Below, one piece after another: positions 46,901 through 59,400 of a stretch of 64,000 nt of DNA (within the stretch, counting starts at the first letter, position 1; every line of letters begins with the position of its first letter). The notes under the pieces were generated by a model. That model was not told the DNA's origin. It saw nothing but the letters and a program-made list of their open reading frames with translations, and did not search any database. The translations under genes and the position numbers were made by a program. The stretch covers positions 340,189-404,188 of the forward strand of contig MNCI01002119.1 of the NCBI GenBank assembly GCA_015680685.1. The letters run 5' to 3'. This stretch comes from Gnetum montanum (taxonomy: Eukaryota > Streptophyta > Gnetopsida > Gnetales > Gnetaceae).

Positions 46901-47656
46901 TTGGAACCCACCACACAGTAGTGGCGGGTCTTGTCATGTAAGCTGGGATGAATGTAGGTGCTATGTGTAATTGCAAAGTAGGTGCTGTGTGCACATATGG
47001 TGACATAGGTGCAGGCATACGATGAGATGGATTAGCTAACTGTGCTTGCGGAGGAATGATTTGTGAAGGGTCATCACCCAGAAGGGTAGCTGAAGAGAAA
47101 AAATGTGATTGGGGCAAGTGCAGGACATGGTTAGCATTAGATAATGACAAGGGTGTAGTGACCATGAACAACGGATTCACACGGGACACCATGGAGGGAG
47201 GGGCCATAGCAAAGCTAGTGTGACTACCTCCCTTGGAATGGAAATATAGATCCTCTTTCCCATCATGAAGTGCTTCATCACGAAACAACTCCTCTCTTGT
47301 TCTATTGATGCCCTGGCCATCAACAGTTGGTCTAAGATCCACTGTTGTTGGTCCGTCAGAGGTATAGTGGCATTAGGTGAAGGAATGAATTCCTTCCCAT
47401 TGTAGTATATGAACTCATATTCACGTTTTTCTTCGAGTTCTTGTGGATACATAGGAAAATTTGCTGCAAGTTTAGCATAGAGGAAATTGTAATGTTCCCT
47501 GCACTGAGCATGTTCCTCAGGCTCTTTATTTTGGAGCCTGAGGGATCGACGCAGTTGAACTGGACTAGTTGGCGGCTCAACAAAAGGAGGTGTAACTTGC
47601 AGCATCCAAGGGTTTTTGAGGTTAGCAGTGTCAACAACGGTGGTTGATGCGGGCAT
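43929..47656 (-). pseudogene. gag-pro: gag-protease of element B, broken
   Basis: On the minus strand from an ATG at 47656: LRRSLRLQNKEPEEHAQ, a frameshift near 47300, and a proline-rich linker. The gag core follows in pieces (LDQLMGVKQDPLELVQKLIQ and GVVNDFIKSKLYYL, 46231-46025), then KGKDEGKATTMT. A TAG replaces CAG near 45793. The zinc knuckle (CDYHQLCGHDTDY, last Cys lost to Arg) lies near 45540. Three PFV[IL]xVP-type repeats (45310-45130) and a coiled stretch follow. The retropepsin has active-site HVDEGATANVIP near 44510 and HQEIHLPY, and a tail (WAELPFQGEDGGIEE) ends at TAA. Frameshifts and stops make it non-functional. Confidence 0.85.
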
Positions 47657-47892
47657 TTTCTACGCAAATAGAGAGTAATGACATAAGGATAGAGATCATA
47701 AGGGCAAAGGCAAGCTAAGGCAAAAGAGAAATAATAGGCTTTCTATAGTGTAGGATTCCAAAGGAATCATCAAAGCAACTGATCTTTACCACATGTTCTT
47801 GTAAACAACCATGGAGGTATTATATTTATGTTAGTCAAAAATGGGTACAGAAAGCTTACAGGACTACCCGTGAAGCATAGATCAGAGGTTCA

Positions 47893-47911
47893 GGCCCTCC
47901 TTCTAGCGCCA
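47893..47911 (-). other. Primer-binding site of element B
   Basis: The minus strand reads TGGCGCTAGAAGGAGGGCC, identical to A's site, six bases inside the LTR end. Confidence 0.85.
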
Positions 47912-47917
47912 AAAAAC

Positions 47918-49214
47918 TATAATGATGGAAAACGTCGAGCGCTGGAAACACCAAGTGAATTTTTGTGTACATAGTTCCAACCCTGGATCCGTGTGAGGGC
48001 CATGCTAGAGAAAAAAAATTTGAGGTGCCCTGAATGGTCTTGTCGATCAAAAAGGGACTTACTTAAGTAGTAAATTTTGTAGTGATTGGATCACAAGATG
48101 ATGATTTCAATATGAGGGTATAATATCGATTGACGAGAAAACGAGATCTGCTCCAAGATTAGATCTTGAAGGTAGTGATAACATTGTAAACGATGCAAAA
48201 CAGTTATAAAATCAATGTAAATAAAATGTAACAAATCAAATTTGGAGAATGTGCAATCCCGAAATTTGGGATTGAACTTATAGACCAATACGTTGAATAT
48301 AATGGTTGTAAGCAGACTTCGGTTTAGACGAAGTGCATGCCAAGAACAAGAAGCTATTCAGAGATGAAACAAGCAAAGGCCAATCTACCTTGTTCTCTAG
48401 CCAATTTGGGTACAAGGGAGTCCAACTCGAAGCAAAATGTCTGTTAACTTCAAATATTTGACCAAAGGCTTCTCTCTGTCACCGTCTATATTCTTTTGAT
48501 TGCCGATTCTCTTTTGTTCTCTCGCCAATATTTTGCCAAAATTTCCAACAATTGCCAATAGTTTTCAAATCCAATTTTACCTACCCTTTGATCATTTTCA
48601 ACTGGGGTATTTATAAGATTAGGGTTAGGAGAACAACGCGATTTAGATGAGATGTGTCCTGGGCCCACAAAATACCCTTGACCTAATGTGCCATTGCTGA
48701 AGTTTGTAATATTATGTTACGCTACACTCTAAAGCGTAATATGGCATAATCTAAACTTTTCTTTGATGTTGCAGGATTTTCAAGGCTTCGGTAGCAAACT
48801 GTGCTACGATTACATTGCAATATGCTAGGGAGCATATCGTGGCATAAGAACCACTAATACTTGAATTTTTCTATCCCTGTCATTGTGACTAGATCGACTA
48901 TCTATTTGCATTATGCTGCGTTACGCTACATTACGCTGCATTACGCTACATTACGCTGCGTTGCATAACATGGCATAATATGCCAAAAGTTAAGATTTTT
49001 GAAACATAGCTAACCTTCAAGGTTGAAGCATTGCCACTACGCACCCCTTGTTTTGTTTTGTCTTCTCAAGTCTATTACGCTATGCTGCGTAGCATAGCGT
49101 AATAGGCCCTTAGCCAAAAAGGGAACTTGCTGAGCTACGCCACTTGTAGAAATATTTTGCCTAAACTTTGAGACCTTGCTGAATCATTGAGGTCTCAAAA
49201 TTCACGATGTTTCA
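47918..49214 (-). repeat. 5' LTR of element B
   Basis: On the minus strand starts TGAAACATCGTG (49214) and ends CATTATA (47918), 1297 bp. It aligns with 12592-13857. U3 carries repeated TTACGCTRC / GCGTAA segments (48716-48745 and 48910-48980). Confidence 0.85.
48608..48615 (-). promoter_or_regulatory. TATA box of B 5' LTR
   Basis: The minus strand reads TATAAATACCCC, in the same place as in the 3' LTR. Confidence 0.55.
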
Positions 49215-49955
49215 ATCTTGGGGTGGGGACTCCATTTCTGATAGGCATTGTTAGCACATAGGATTCCAGCATGTGCATTTTCGACAACGTGGTTATAGTA
49301 TAGCAAGGTTTGAGGCCAGCAAAACACACCTACATTGTACCATCAGGTTTTCATAGTGGCGTCCAGGACATGTAGCACCTAAACCACATTTATCTCATAC
49401 TCCTAGCCTTATAAATACCCCAGCAAACAACACTCAAAGGGTTGGCTTTTCCGATTGGCTTTCCTGATAAAAACAAAGAATCGGTATCTTTACATTAATA
49501 AGAGTAGTTGGCTTGTCGACATCTAGCATTGACTGGCATAGTTGGCATTTTCTCTTGAGCACTCTAGTTACTCTTGATTCCTCTGTGCACCTCCAATGTT
49601 GTATAACTTGTTATACATCCTTCAAAGAGACAAAGAATCAAAGCTACGATCTTGAAGTGGTGCATTCTCTCACTCTAGTTTGCTTTATGTTTCTATTTAT
49701 TATCATCGTATTTTGCATCATCTTTGTCCCATTGCATTTAATAATCATTATATTACACTACGAGCATCATTTTTTGAAGTAAAACATTTATGTAAGGTTA
49801 AGATTACACTGATTAAGTTCTTGTCTAATTGACTGGACCTTTCAGGGCACCCTAAGTTCATTTTCTCCAACGCGGCCCTTGGACAGATCTGGGGTTAAAC
49901 TGTTTCACCTGGTAACCTCTCAGTGTTCCAGCCACTAACATTTTCGGTCACTATA
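49215..49955 (+). repeat. 5' LTR of D2, right part
   Basis: Continues the LTR broken at 12591. It aligns with D1's LTR from about 9680 to its end and closes with CGGTCACTATA. Left and right parts total 1862 bp against 1888 bp in D1. Confidence 0.82.
49410..49417 (+). promoter_or_regulatory. TATA box of LTR D2
   Basis: TATAAATACCCC followed by CAAAGGGTTGGCTTTT, as in D1. Confidence 0.6.
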
Positions 49956-49960
49956 GTTTT

Positions 49961-49979
49961 TGGTGCTAGAAGGAGGGCC
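49961..49979 (+). other. Primer-binding site of D2
   Basis: TGGTGCTAGAAGGAGGGCC, one change from the tRNA-Asn complement. Confidence 0.82.
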
Positions 49980-50194
49980 TTTGATGCCCCTTTTATGTCT
50001 CATGGGTAGTTCTGCATGCTCTCTGTACCCCATCACTCACCAATGCAAACGTGACACCCTTGTGGTTGTTTATGCATCATGTGGTACAGACTTGTCATAA
50101 CGACAATTCCTTTGGAACCCTATAGGAAGAAAAGCCTTCGATCACCTCTTGATCTCTATTTTTCTTGCTCGTAAATCATTTTCAACCTCGCAAA

Positions 50195-53100
50195 ATGATT
50201 TCCTCAACCACCATTGTTGCTACCTCAAACCTTGAGGTCCCCTTTTAGGTTTAGGGCACCATAGGTGCTGAGTGACCACCTAGCCCAATGCAAGGGCCAT
50301 GCTGATCTCTCAAGATCCAAAATCGATCACCTAAGAGCTTGGTACAACATACTAAAATTTATAGTTTTCTCTGCACTAAGAACCAGGAGAATCTACCTTT
50401 AGATGCCTAAGAACTTGAAGACAAATGTAACTTCAAGTTTTCTTACTACAATGGGAGAGAATTTATCCCTATGCCTACTGTTTTCATTCCCCTGATGAAA
50501 ATGCATCAGTGGATCTTAGATCAGCTGGTATGGATAAGTAGGCCTAGGGAGCAGCAAGACACGACATCTTACTATGATGAGGTGTTTCAAGAAGGAAAAG
50601 AGGACCTGGATTCTTAGTCCAAGGGTGGGGGTCAAACTAACCCTGCAACTATCCCTTGCATGGCCTTTTGGTCGAATCCACTCTTTACAAATGCTTCCTT
50701 TATGATTACCTCCATCCCATCGCATGCTGCAGTCTCATCGGCCACGGGTAGCCATGCCATGCCCTCGACGTATCAACGTGCTTATCCATCTATCTCATTT
50801 CCAGGTGCTATCCCTCCACAATATATTCCTGAATACATCCCTTCATCGTACCAAGCACTGATCATGGCTACCCTGCCTTATGTCCACACGGTACCTACAT
50901 CGTAATTACATACAGTCTCTGCTTTCATTCTAGCATCTACACCTATTCCACCATCAATGGCAAGCCCATCCCCAACCACGTGATGGACCCCAATCACCTC
51001 TCTTCCTACTTCGTAACCTTTCCAAATGTCACACTATGCTCACTATCAAGCATACTAGGTCCTGAAAATGGTACAACCAAGCGCAGGATTGTGGTCTTCC
51101 CCACTGATCACACAAACGACCTATCCTATGGCACCACTAGCAGCTGCTACTCTAGCAGCACCACCCATTGGGTGGTGGACAGCATAATCAGCACCCTTTG
51201 TAGGGGCCGTCCCAATGGTGCCACCTATGAGCTAGGTCACTACCCCTACCACAACACCAATGGTGGCCACCCGCACAACCCCACAACTGTCTACGTTACC
51301 CTTGGATCTAGATCAAGCATTTCAACTTATCCAGACCCTTACTGAAGAGGTTAGATGCCTCAAAGCCATCGGTTTTGATACAATGAAGATCATGGATTTC
51401 TACCATGATGACCCCATCAACCTAGCAGTCCCCATGCTCACATTACCCCCTAGGATTTCACTCCTTTACTTTACAAAATACAATGGGGAGGATGACCCCA
51501 ATGCACATCTCGTGACATTTAGATCTGAGTCCCTTCTACTACAATAATGGCCGCACACCATCATCCGCATCTTTGCTATGTCTCTGATGGGCAAATATTT
51601 GGATTGGTACCGTGCACTCCCATGCTCTTCCATCTCAACCCTAGAGGATTTGCTAACTCAGTTCATAAATCATTTCAAGTATAACTTGAAACCAGAGGTT
51701 ACGCTGGATCAATTAATGAGCGTTAAGCAAGATCCACTAGAATCAGTCCAAAAATTTATATAGCGGTGGAGTGCTATCTTGAATGAGATCCGTGAGTCTA
51801 TCAAAGAGGCCCATATGCTAGCCATCTTTAAGAATGTAGTGAATGACTTTATTAAGTCTAAACTATACTACCTAGCTCCATGAACTCTTAGTTAAGCTTT
51901 TGCCCAAACCAAGAGTATTCAAGACGTGGCCGAGGCAAGTAAAGATCTAGCCTATGTTGCATATAAAAACACATATATCAAGAAGGACAAAGAGAAAGGC
52001 AAGGCTACAATAGCCACAGTGGCCATTGTGGAAAATAAAGCCAAGCCCAACAACAAGAACAACAAAAAGGTGGCCACTACATCAACTAACCCTGTGCCTG
52101 ACCCAAGCAACGCTACTCAACCCTCTACGTCGACACCCAAAGCACCCACCCTGCCTAAGCCCAACTTCAAGCGTAAAGATCATTCCAAGTACAACCCACT
52201 ACCAGTCAAGCCTTTAGAACTTTTGAAGAAATTGCTAGGGGTGGGGTACATTCAATACAAATGGATGTCAGAGGAGGAAACCAAGAGACATCAATGGTAC
52301 TAAGAACTCCTTAGGAACCCTTCCTTAGCTTTGCCCAATGAATCCCCAGTTCCTAAGAACTTCAAGCTAGAGCGATTTTGTGACTACCATCAACTTTGTG
52401 GTCATGACACAGATTACTATTTATCGTTAAAGGATGATATTCAATGAAGGATTGATCAAGGGAAGTTGGTTCTAGATGAAAGAAACCCCATACATCACTA
52501 GAATCAATCTATGCACATTTACATAGATCCACTTAACTCCAACAACACTGGCTACATCATCAACACCATTGGCATAGATAGTAATCTTGAACTACCTCAG
52601 CAGCCATTCATGGTTCGTGTGCCTTAGCGTAGTGCTCCCACACTAGCAGTGGCCAAAAAAACACTGTAGCAACCATTTGTCATAAAGGTCCCTCCTCAAA
52701 CATCCACACCACTGCCCGCACTAACGCCACAAACACCATTCATCATTAGGGGGCCAAACCACTCAACTACCCCCATTCCATAAAACCAACATAAGATGAC
52801 ATCACAGCCTTCTCGTTCAAGGAAACGAGAAGAGCATCCAACAAGTGAAATGGCTACAAAATGTACCACCCCAGGTCCTTCCAAGCCTAATCATTCATCC
52901 TCTACGTCTATGCCCACCTCATCACCAAAAGTTAACACCGCTATGCATGCACAGTCATCACCACCTCACCTAAAAGGGTCCAAGCCCAAACCCAAAACTG
53001 CTCCTCCTTAGGAAATTGATCTTCTAGGATGAATGGAAGAAGAAAAGGGTAGTAAACAATAAGAAGTTGGGAAAGACCTCATAAGCGCTCTTACTCAGGT

Positions 53101-53977
53101 AAAATAGGCTGTAAAATAAAAGAACACAACGTTGAGTCTGTATGAACTGATAATGACTCCCACTGCACACCGCAAGGCTTTAGTTTGCATGTTAGTGTCC
53201 ATACCAGTTGATGAGAACATACTAGTAGAGGATAAGGCAATCCATGCAGTTATGCTTCCTACTATGTCCGAAGAACCATTGTCATCCCAACTTACATTTT
53301 GTGATGATTCCATTAGAGAAGACCCTGAAAAGGGTTAGCTGATATCAGCACCTCTCTTCGTCACAATTTGGATTGGTCAACATAAGATCCGAAGAGTACA
53401 CATTGATGACGAGGCTGCTACGAACGTCATCCCATTCCCCATAGTGGACAAACTGGGTTTGGTAGACCAAATCAAGCCCATGACAACATCATTTCTAAAG
53501 TCATTCAATGGGGCATGGGTAGTGGTGAAAGGTACTATTCACATTGACTTTTTGGTAGGGGACCAGTTCCCCACAAGTGCGACATTAATCATGGTGGAAG
53601 AGATGCTCGGGTTTAACCTAATCTTGGGGAGGTTATGGTTAACCCAACTCAAGGCCATCTCTTCACCCATACATCAGGAAATCCATCTACCTTACGTAGG
53701 CAGGGAGGTGGTGATCCATGGTGATGAGGTGATAACCTAAGAAATAAATAACATAGGCGTAGAGTAGGGATCAGAAGTCATAACCTCTGAAAACGAGGCA
53801 CCTACTTCTGTTGACACTAACTGTTTGACAAGAGAGCCAGCCCAAGGCGCTGGCTTAGAAAATGAAACTATGTGGGTTGAGCTACCTTTCCAAGCAGTAG
53901 ACGACGATGTAGAAGAATATCAAAATAATGTCTCTCAGCCTTATGTATCACCAAACCTGCGATGGGTTAGAAAGTAG
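50195..53977 (+). pseudogene. gag-pro: gag-protease of D2, broken
   Basis: Can be followed in essentially one frame from the ATG with some twenty stops. An N-terminal part matches D1 (NLPLDA, ELEDKCNFKF, GREFIPMP). A proline-rich linker and the gag core follow (TKYNGEDDPNAHLVTF, YLDWYRALPCSSISTLEDLL). The lysine/asparagine-rich stretch and the zinc knuckle (CDYHQLCGHDTDYY, last Cys lost) come next, then PFVIKVP-type repeats (52600-52770). The retropepsin active site reads HIDDEAATNVIPF, where the usual glycine is Glu (near 53400). The tail WVELPFQAVDDDVEEY ends at TAG (53975-53977). Stops are mostly TAG for CAG. Not functional. Confidence 0.85.
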
Positions 53978-54119
53978 TCGCGAGGATGATTATTACTCGT
54001 GTAGCATAACGGCTCCATTGCTCTGTACCCAACTAACACCCATTATACATTTATTCTTTGTTTGCTTCACATTCATTCATCTACACTAGGTATCTAACTT
54101 TGTTTAAAATCCCACCACA

Positions 54120-54470
54120 TGTCCTCCATTTGCACTACACCATGGCCTGCTAAGGCCTAAAACTAGAAAATTTTTACGTTACAGCCTGCTAAGGCCTAAA
54201 ACTAGCAAAATTTTCCACTTGCATTATGTTACGGCCCGCTAAGGCCTAAAACTGGCAAAATTTTCCATTAGCGTTACACTGTTACAGCCCGCTAAGGCCT
54301 AAAACTGGTCTACCCCACATCTCCGCGATTGCCCGAAATGGCCTAAAACTAGCGATGGCCTAGAATGGCCTTAAACTACCACTACGGCCTGCCAAGGCCT
54401 AAAACTGGTTATTTTAAAAAAAAAATTATTTTTCTTATCATCTGACAGTGGCTTGAAATGGCCTAGAATT
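54120..54470 (+). repeat. Inter-block repeats after D2 protease
   Basis: Seven or eight copies of GCCYGCTAAGGCCTAAAACTGG, spaced 35-60 bp, between the protease stop and the 3' end of the antisense gene. Confidence 0.8.
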
Positions 54471-56041
54471 AAGACAATAAAAAATGATAAAAACATATAA
54501 CATAAATAAACACAAACCAAAATAAAGAAAATCTTTTCAAAATTCATCCTCTATTTAAAATCTCAATCAAATAAGGTTTACAACTTTTCTTCAAAAAATT
54601 TGAATAAAATCCCCTGCTACAATCCTATAAATTTTCTTCTGCACCATCATCTTCTCCCTCAACAGGCCTTATATCTTCATCTAGATTCTTTATCATAGAA
54701 ATCAAGGTATTCAGCTAAAGTTACAAAAAAAAAACAAGAATAAAATAAGTAGTTACATCACAAAAAAAGTGACTAACCTAAGATGGCCCCATGTCTGTCT
54801 TAGGGAATATGCGATCCAAGCTAGCCTCGAGGAGTTGCAAGACCTCCTCTTCAGTAATGTCTGCCCAATACCTATCGTCTAAGTTAGCATCTACTACAAC
54901 CTTCTCCTCTTCAATAGCTATCCATATTTGTGGCCCTTGAGAAAAGGAGGCAGTGGTGGTCCCACCTGTGGGGAAACTCACATTTCGTTCGGGGGATTCA
55001 CTAACTGTCACTTGTTGTATGAACTTTTCATAAGCACCAGAAGTGCCAATGACATCAAGAACACTTCATGTGTATATAGCTTAACAGAAGCATCCCAATA
55101 TTATTTATGATAGATGGCACATTCTAGTTTATACATGTGCTTATGGTTTTTCTATGACTACCTCCACTCATAAACTCTTGTGCTATAGTCCTTTCAATCT
55201 TAGTTCTTCTAGGCCAACAAGTCCATTTGCATACGCTGCTCTATTATTTCCTTTGTGGCCTTGTTTTTGCACCGCACGGTCGTCCAATATCTCACATAAT
55301 CAATGACGTTTGTGCGCCAAATACCATCATTGGTATCTCAGGCCAAAAGGAACTCATTCCTAGAGCAGAGGTCTTCCACCTCAGCAGTTAAATTCACCTT
55401 CTCCTTTTCAAGTCTCTGGACTCATTTGCACAAGTCTTCATTGACATGCCTGCACTCCCATAGGGGGCATGCTAAGTACAACTCACATTTGCTAACCTTG
55501 TCATATATGCGACGAGGTACTTTGGTCACTTCTGGTGGGAATGCAGGCATAGCATTGACCTTAACTGCTTCCTTGGGGTCCCACTTGAGGTGAGAGGCTA
55601 TCAACCACATAAAAAAAGGCATTAGTCACAGCGGCATAGAAAATTTTAGAACCTTAAAAAGTCTAGCATAGCTACTTCACTCACTTCTGGATTGATCCTC
55701 TTTAGACGATCGATCATGTTGTCGACCATCTCCTCCATGAAAGAAAATTTATTCGGGGTCTCAGCCCATGGTCGCAAGCGGATCGAAGAAGGCCCTGTAG
55801 TGTTAACAGTGGTATCTGCCACATAACAAAACATGTTAGTTATGATCGAGAGGACTACAATAAAGCTGACAAGAAACACAAATGACAGTGTAAAGCTCCT
55901 ACCCAGCAAACCCTTAGGGGTGATAGTAGGAGGGTCACCCATCGACATACTATCAAACATGCGGTCAAACTCACCAGCATCAAGTTGTAGCTCCCCTCCT
56001 TCTAGCTAACTCAACAGCATGGCAGCATCCTCTACGTTCAT

Positions 56042-56410
56042 CTACTCCTCTGGCACAAAACTACATTTAGTGAAGGGATCATCGGTAGAAGCCTCTCTTT
56101 GGTTGACTAGGGCCTCTTCTTTATTCACTAGGGCCTTTCTTACTATGGGACTAGCATTTTCCTCATCGACAGGAGCATCCTCCTCATTAGCAGGAGTGTC
56201 CTTCTCATCGGTAGGAATGTTCTTCTTGTCATCAGGAGCATTCCCCTCATCAGCAAGAGCCCTTGCCTTTGTAGTAGGAGCTCCTTCTTCCTTGACTAGG
56301 GCCCTTTCATCTATGGTTGGGGGCCCTACATCTTTATTAGTCACCCTTGTTTTAGGGGCTGTCACCTCTTCTTCACCTTCTTCTTCTTCTTCTTCCTCAA
56401 CTAGTAAAGC
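56042..56410 (-). other. Acidic repeat segment of the D2 antisense protein
   Basis: A Glu run (VEEEEEEGEEE) is followed by about ten degenerate 8-12-residue units of the type (A)P-x-x-[DE]E-x-x-A/T (for example NIPTDEKDTPANEEDAPVDE). It sits where B has the DKGKDAKELTPETG exon. Probably unstructured. Confidence 0.6.
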
Positions 56411-56452
56411 GTTGTCACATTAGGCGAAAGCATACTAACTTGAAACAAATGT

Positions 56453-56490
56453 TATGCTATGCTACGCTACCTAGCATAGCATAGCGTAGT
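56453..56490. repeat. LTR-type hairpin inside an intron of the D2 antisense gene
   Basis: TATGCTATGCTACGCTA-CC-TAGCATAGCATAGCGTA, an inverted repeat with two mismatches. It has the same sequence type as the U3 hairpins of D1 and D2. Confidence 0.7.
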
Positions 56491-59400
56491 GAGCATTAAC
56501 CAAAAAATGACAGCAAATAAAAAGAGGAAGTGTTTACCAATGGGAAGCTGCATTCTGTGAATCTTGAACTATAGTTTCTGCCCCCTTTGTTTGTCTGCAT
56601 GGGGAGGCTCCTCAGCTGGGCGAGACCTTTTATGTTGCAAATTACTAGCCACTCTGTAATGATGCATTTTCCCTTTGACATGCTCCCCATGGTAGCAGGG
56701 GAACCTTTCCTAGGCTATCCTAGCCACGGAAGTTGCATGCCACCCGATCCCTAGTCGTCATTGAAAATGATTTCCCAATGGCTTCTGGGGGATCTTGGGA
56801 CTGGGTGGTACAGAAGACTTAGCAAATCCATGGTCTAGAAATCTAGTTATGATTTTTTAGCACCTAGACTCCATTCTCACGGACTACCAAGAATTCCATA
56901 AAGCACCGCAGGTAGGCCACAAAGAAGGCATGATGCACATTGAAACGAGATTCAAGATTCTTACAAAGTTTGACCATTTCAGCCTATAGACCTTTGCAAA
57001 GATGCTTGGCCCAATTGTAATGGGCCCCCTCTTCCATAAATTCTCTCATTATCCAAGGTTTCTTTATCCCAATGATTTTTCCTTGGAAAACCAGCTTGGG
57101 GAATACATGGGCACGGAAGACGGGATAAACCATTTTGGCCACTCTTAGCGTAGCCTTCTCAATGTGGATCCCCTTTCAGTCCTCCACCACCCCTAGCCAC
57201 TCCCCAGTGTCTGACTAATCATTTCCCTCCCTTTCGATCTTTTGTACCATAGGGATACCATCAGCATGGATACCAAAGAGATCCAAAAATAGTTGGTCAT
57301 TAATATCAAGCGACACTAGCACGTCGTGGATGCATGTGTAGAAGCGGTTTGCTCTTTCATAAAAGGAGTTGGCTAGGGCAAGCATCTCGGCAGCAAGGAT
57401 GCTTGGGTTGATGATCAAGAACAAATCTATGAGCCCAGCATCCTGAAGGTTATTGATGAGCGTGTTTGGGGCCCCGTTGTAGAGCCAGTGTTGGGTCTCT
57501 TCCACCTCCTCATACTTGAAGTAGATGTTAGCCTCATTATGCCCAAAGGTGATCACAGTGACCTCATAGGATTTCTTCGCCACTGTAGCAGTTTGCAAAG
57601 AGAAAATAAAACAAAATAACACAAAAGAAAAAAATAGAAGAAAAAATGAAACAGTACTCGAACATGCAAGCATAAGAATCATGGTCTGCATACTAGGTTT
57701 AAACGGAGACAGAAATGGTGGGAGATCCACCAACACGTCTTCAATGGTGATCGGCCTAAGGGATGCCCAATTCCTATTCAACTAACTGAACTCCTTACAC
57801 TTCTAGTAAAACTAGGAGTAATATGTTGGATAGGTTTTGTACTCACCCCTGCATTGGCCTATCAAACTGGCATGCACATTCCCAGTGGTGGAAAACTCCT
57901 GCAGGGCCATCTGTGCCAAAGCCAAGGCATCAGTATCATCGTGAAGCCCATTCTTGTCGATATAAAACCTGGTAACATACAAAAAAAAAAGAAAAAGCAC
58001 ACATACTATTAACATTATTTCCTAGCATAGCATCCATTGCATAATGAGATGGAATACACTCACAGAACTCACTCGTAGGCAAAATACACAGTTCTTGGTG
58101 GGTTCTAAAAATAGGTCCCCACATGACGGGAAATGAACAACGTGTTGTACGGGTGATATTAGTTATACTTAGGCATCTTCTAGATCCAACTCAAATGCCT
58201 CAAGCTTTTCAAGCACTGATTACCTTCTACCTGGTTGCCTCCACTTGTCCCATCGGTCAAAAATCTCAGAATGCCCCGGTTAGCCCTGGGCAAAAATGTT
58301 CTTGTGAATGTGGCTGCTATCTCTACAGATAAGTGTGACCAAATGATCACACTAAAGTGCTGGAGGAGGAATTTTAGGAAGTCCCGTGTGCCTTCTCGGA
58401 ACCAAACCACCTATCGCTCCACACATCCATGGGGTGGAGGAACATTGGCCACCGGTTTGCTTAGGCAACACAGGACTCCTACAATTTCCAGGACAATCAA
58501 AATGGGTTTTAACATCACCCTACACAACATAATGGAAAATGTTAGTAGTATGTTTGAGTGGAGTTTGCACATAGCGTAGCATCTTTATCTATTTGTAAAT
58601 AGTGTAGCATAACCCTTTCTTAGCAAGTAGCATAGCATGAGCCCTCGATCGCATATTTTTTTAAGAAAAAAAAAGGAACAAAGTTGAAAATTACAAGTAG
58701 TGTGATGAAATAACATTTGCAGCATAGCATGGCCATCAGGCATCACACAGTGTAGCAATACTAGCTATTCCTTATAGTAACTATCACATGACGCACATAA
58801 CAAACGTACAAGCATAATAATATAACAAATTTACAGCTAAGGCAAATTCATCGATAGAACCACAAGATCAATAGCTTAGTAACATGATATTACCAATGCA
58901 TTGGTCTAAAGGTCCTACAACATACTAGCCTAGTCTAGAAAAAATTATTAAATGCAAATTTTAAACGAGAAAGAATTTAATACGCTACTGTTGTGTTAAC
59001 CAATCTCGTGTCGTACAAAATGATTAGCGCTACGCTGCATTAAACATGTGTTATGTTCTCAGATCTCACGCATGGCTACACCCCCCTAAGGGTTGTACAC
59101 TATGCTATTTGCATGCCAGGGTTCCAGGATTACCTAAACCTCTGTGGTGAAGTAGTCACAACAATGGCAGCCTAGGCGATAATGCATGCAACCTTAACGT
59201 AGCGTCCATACACCCGTCGTGGCCAAATCAGCAACAAAAGCAGTGTAACGGCCAAAATGGCAACAAAAACAATGACAGAAGATGTGGATTTTATTGCAAA
59301 AAAATAAAAAAAAAGAGGGTGAAGAAACAATAATAGCAACCTAGAAAGCAAGGGTAGCGTAGCAACTTATCGGGTCGATGGAGTCTCCTATCTTACTACG

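Larger units (their letters stand above)
12592..49214 (-). mobile_element. Element B: Tat retrotransposon with antisense gene, hosting element C and a duplication
   Basis: Minus-strand element with a 5' LTR (47918-49214), primer site, gag-protease (47656-43929), an antisense gene on the plus strand, pol (34282-33516 then 18142-15443), polypurine tract and a 3' LTR (12592-13857). It spans about 36.6 kb because C (15.4 kb) sits inside its RT and a segment of about 4.2 kb is duplicated; without these it would be about 17 kb. It lies in the LTR of D2, with flanking bases GTCCT and ATCTT as a probable decayed duplication. Its coding blocks are heavily mutated. Confidence 0.85.

Noticed and set aside
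57812-58015. Extra intron in the D2 antisense gene at GCAGG|GGTGAGTAC (near 57845)
   Set aside because: The sequence after the GTGAGT aligns without a gap to coding sequence of the B copy (EIPHYPICYVKFFAKCK region), so it is exon with stops.
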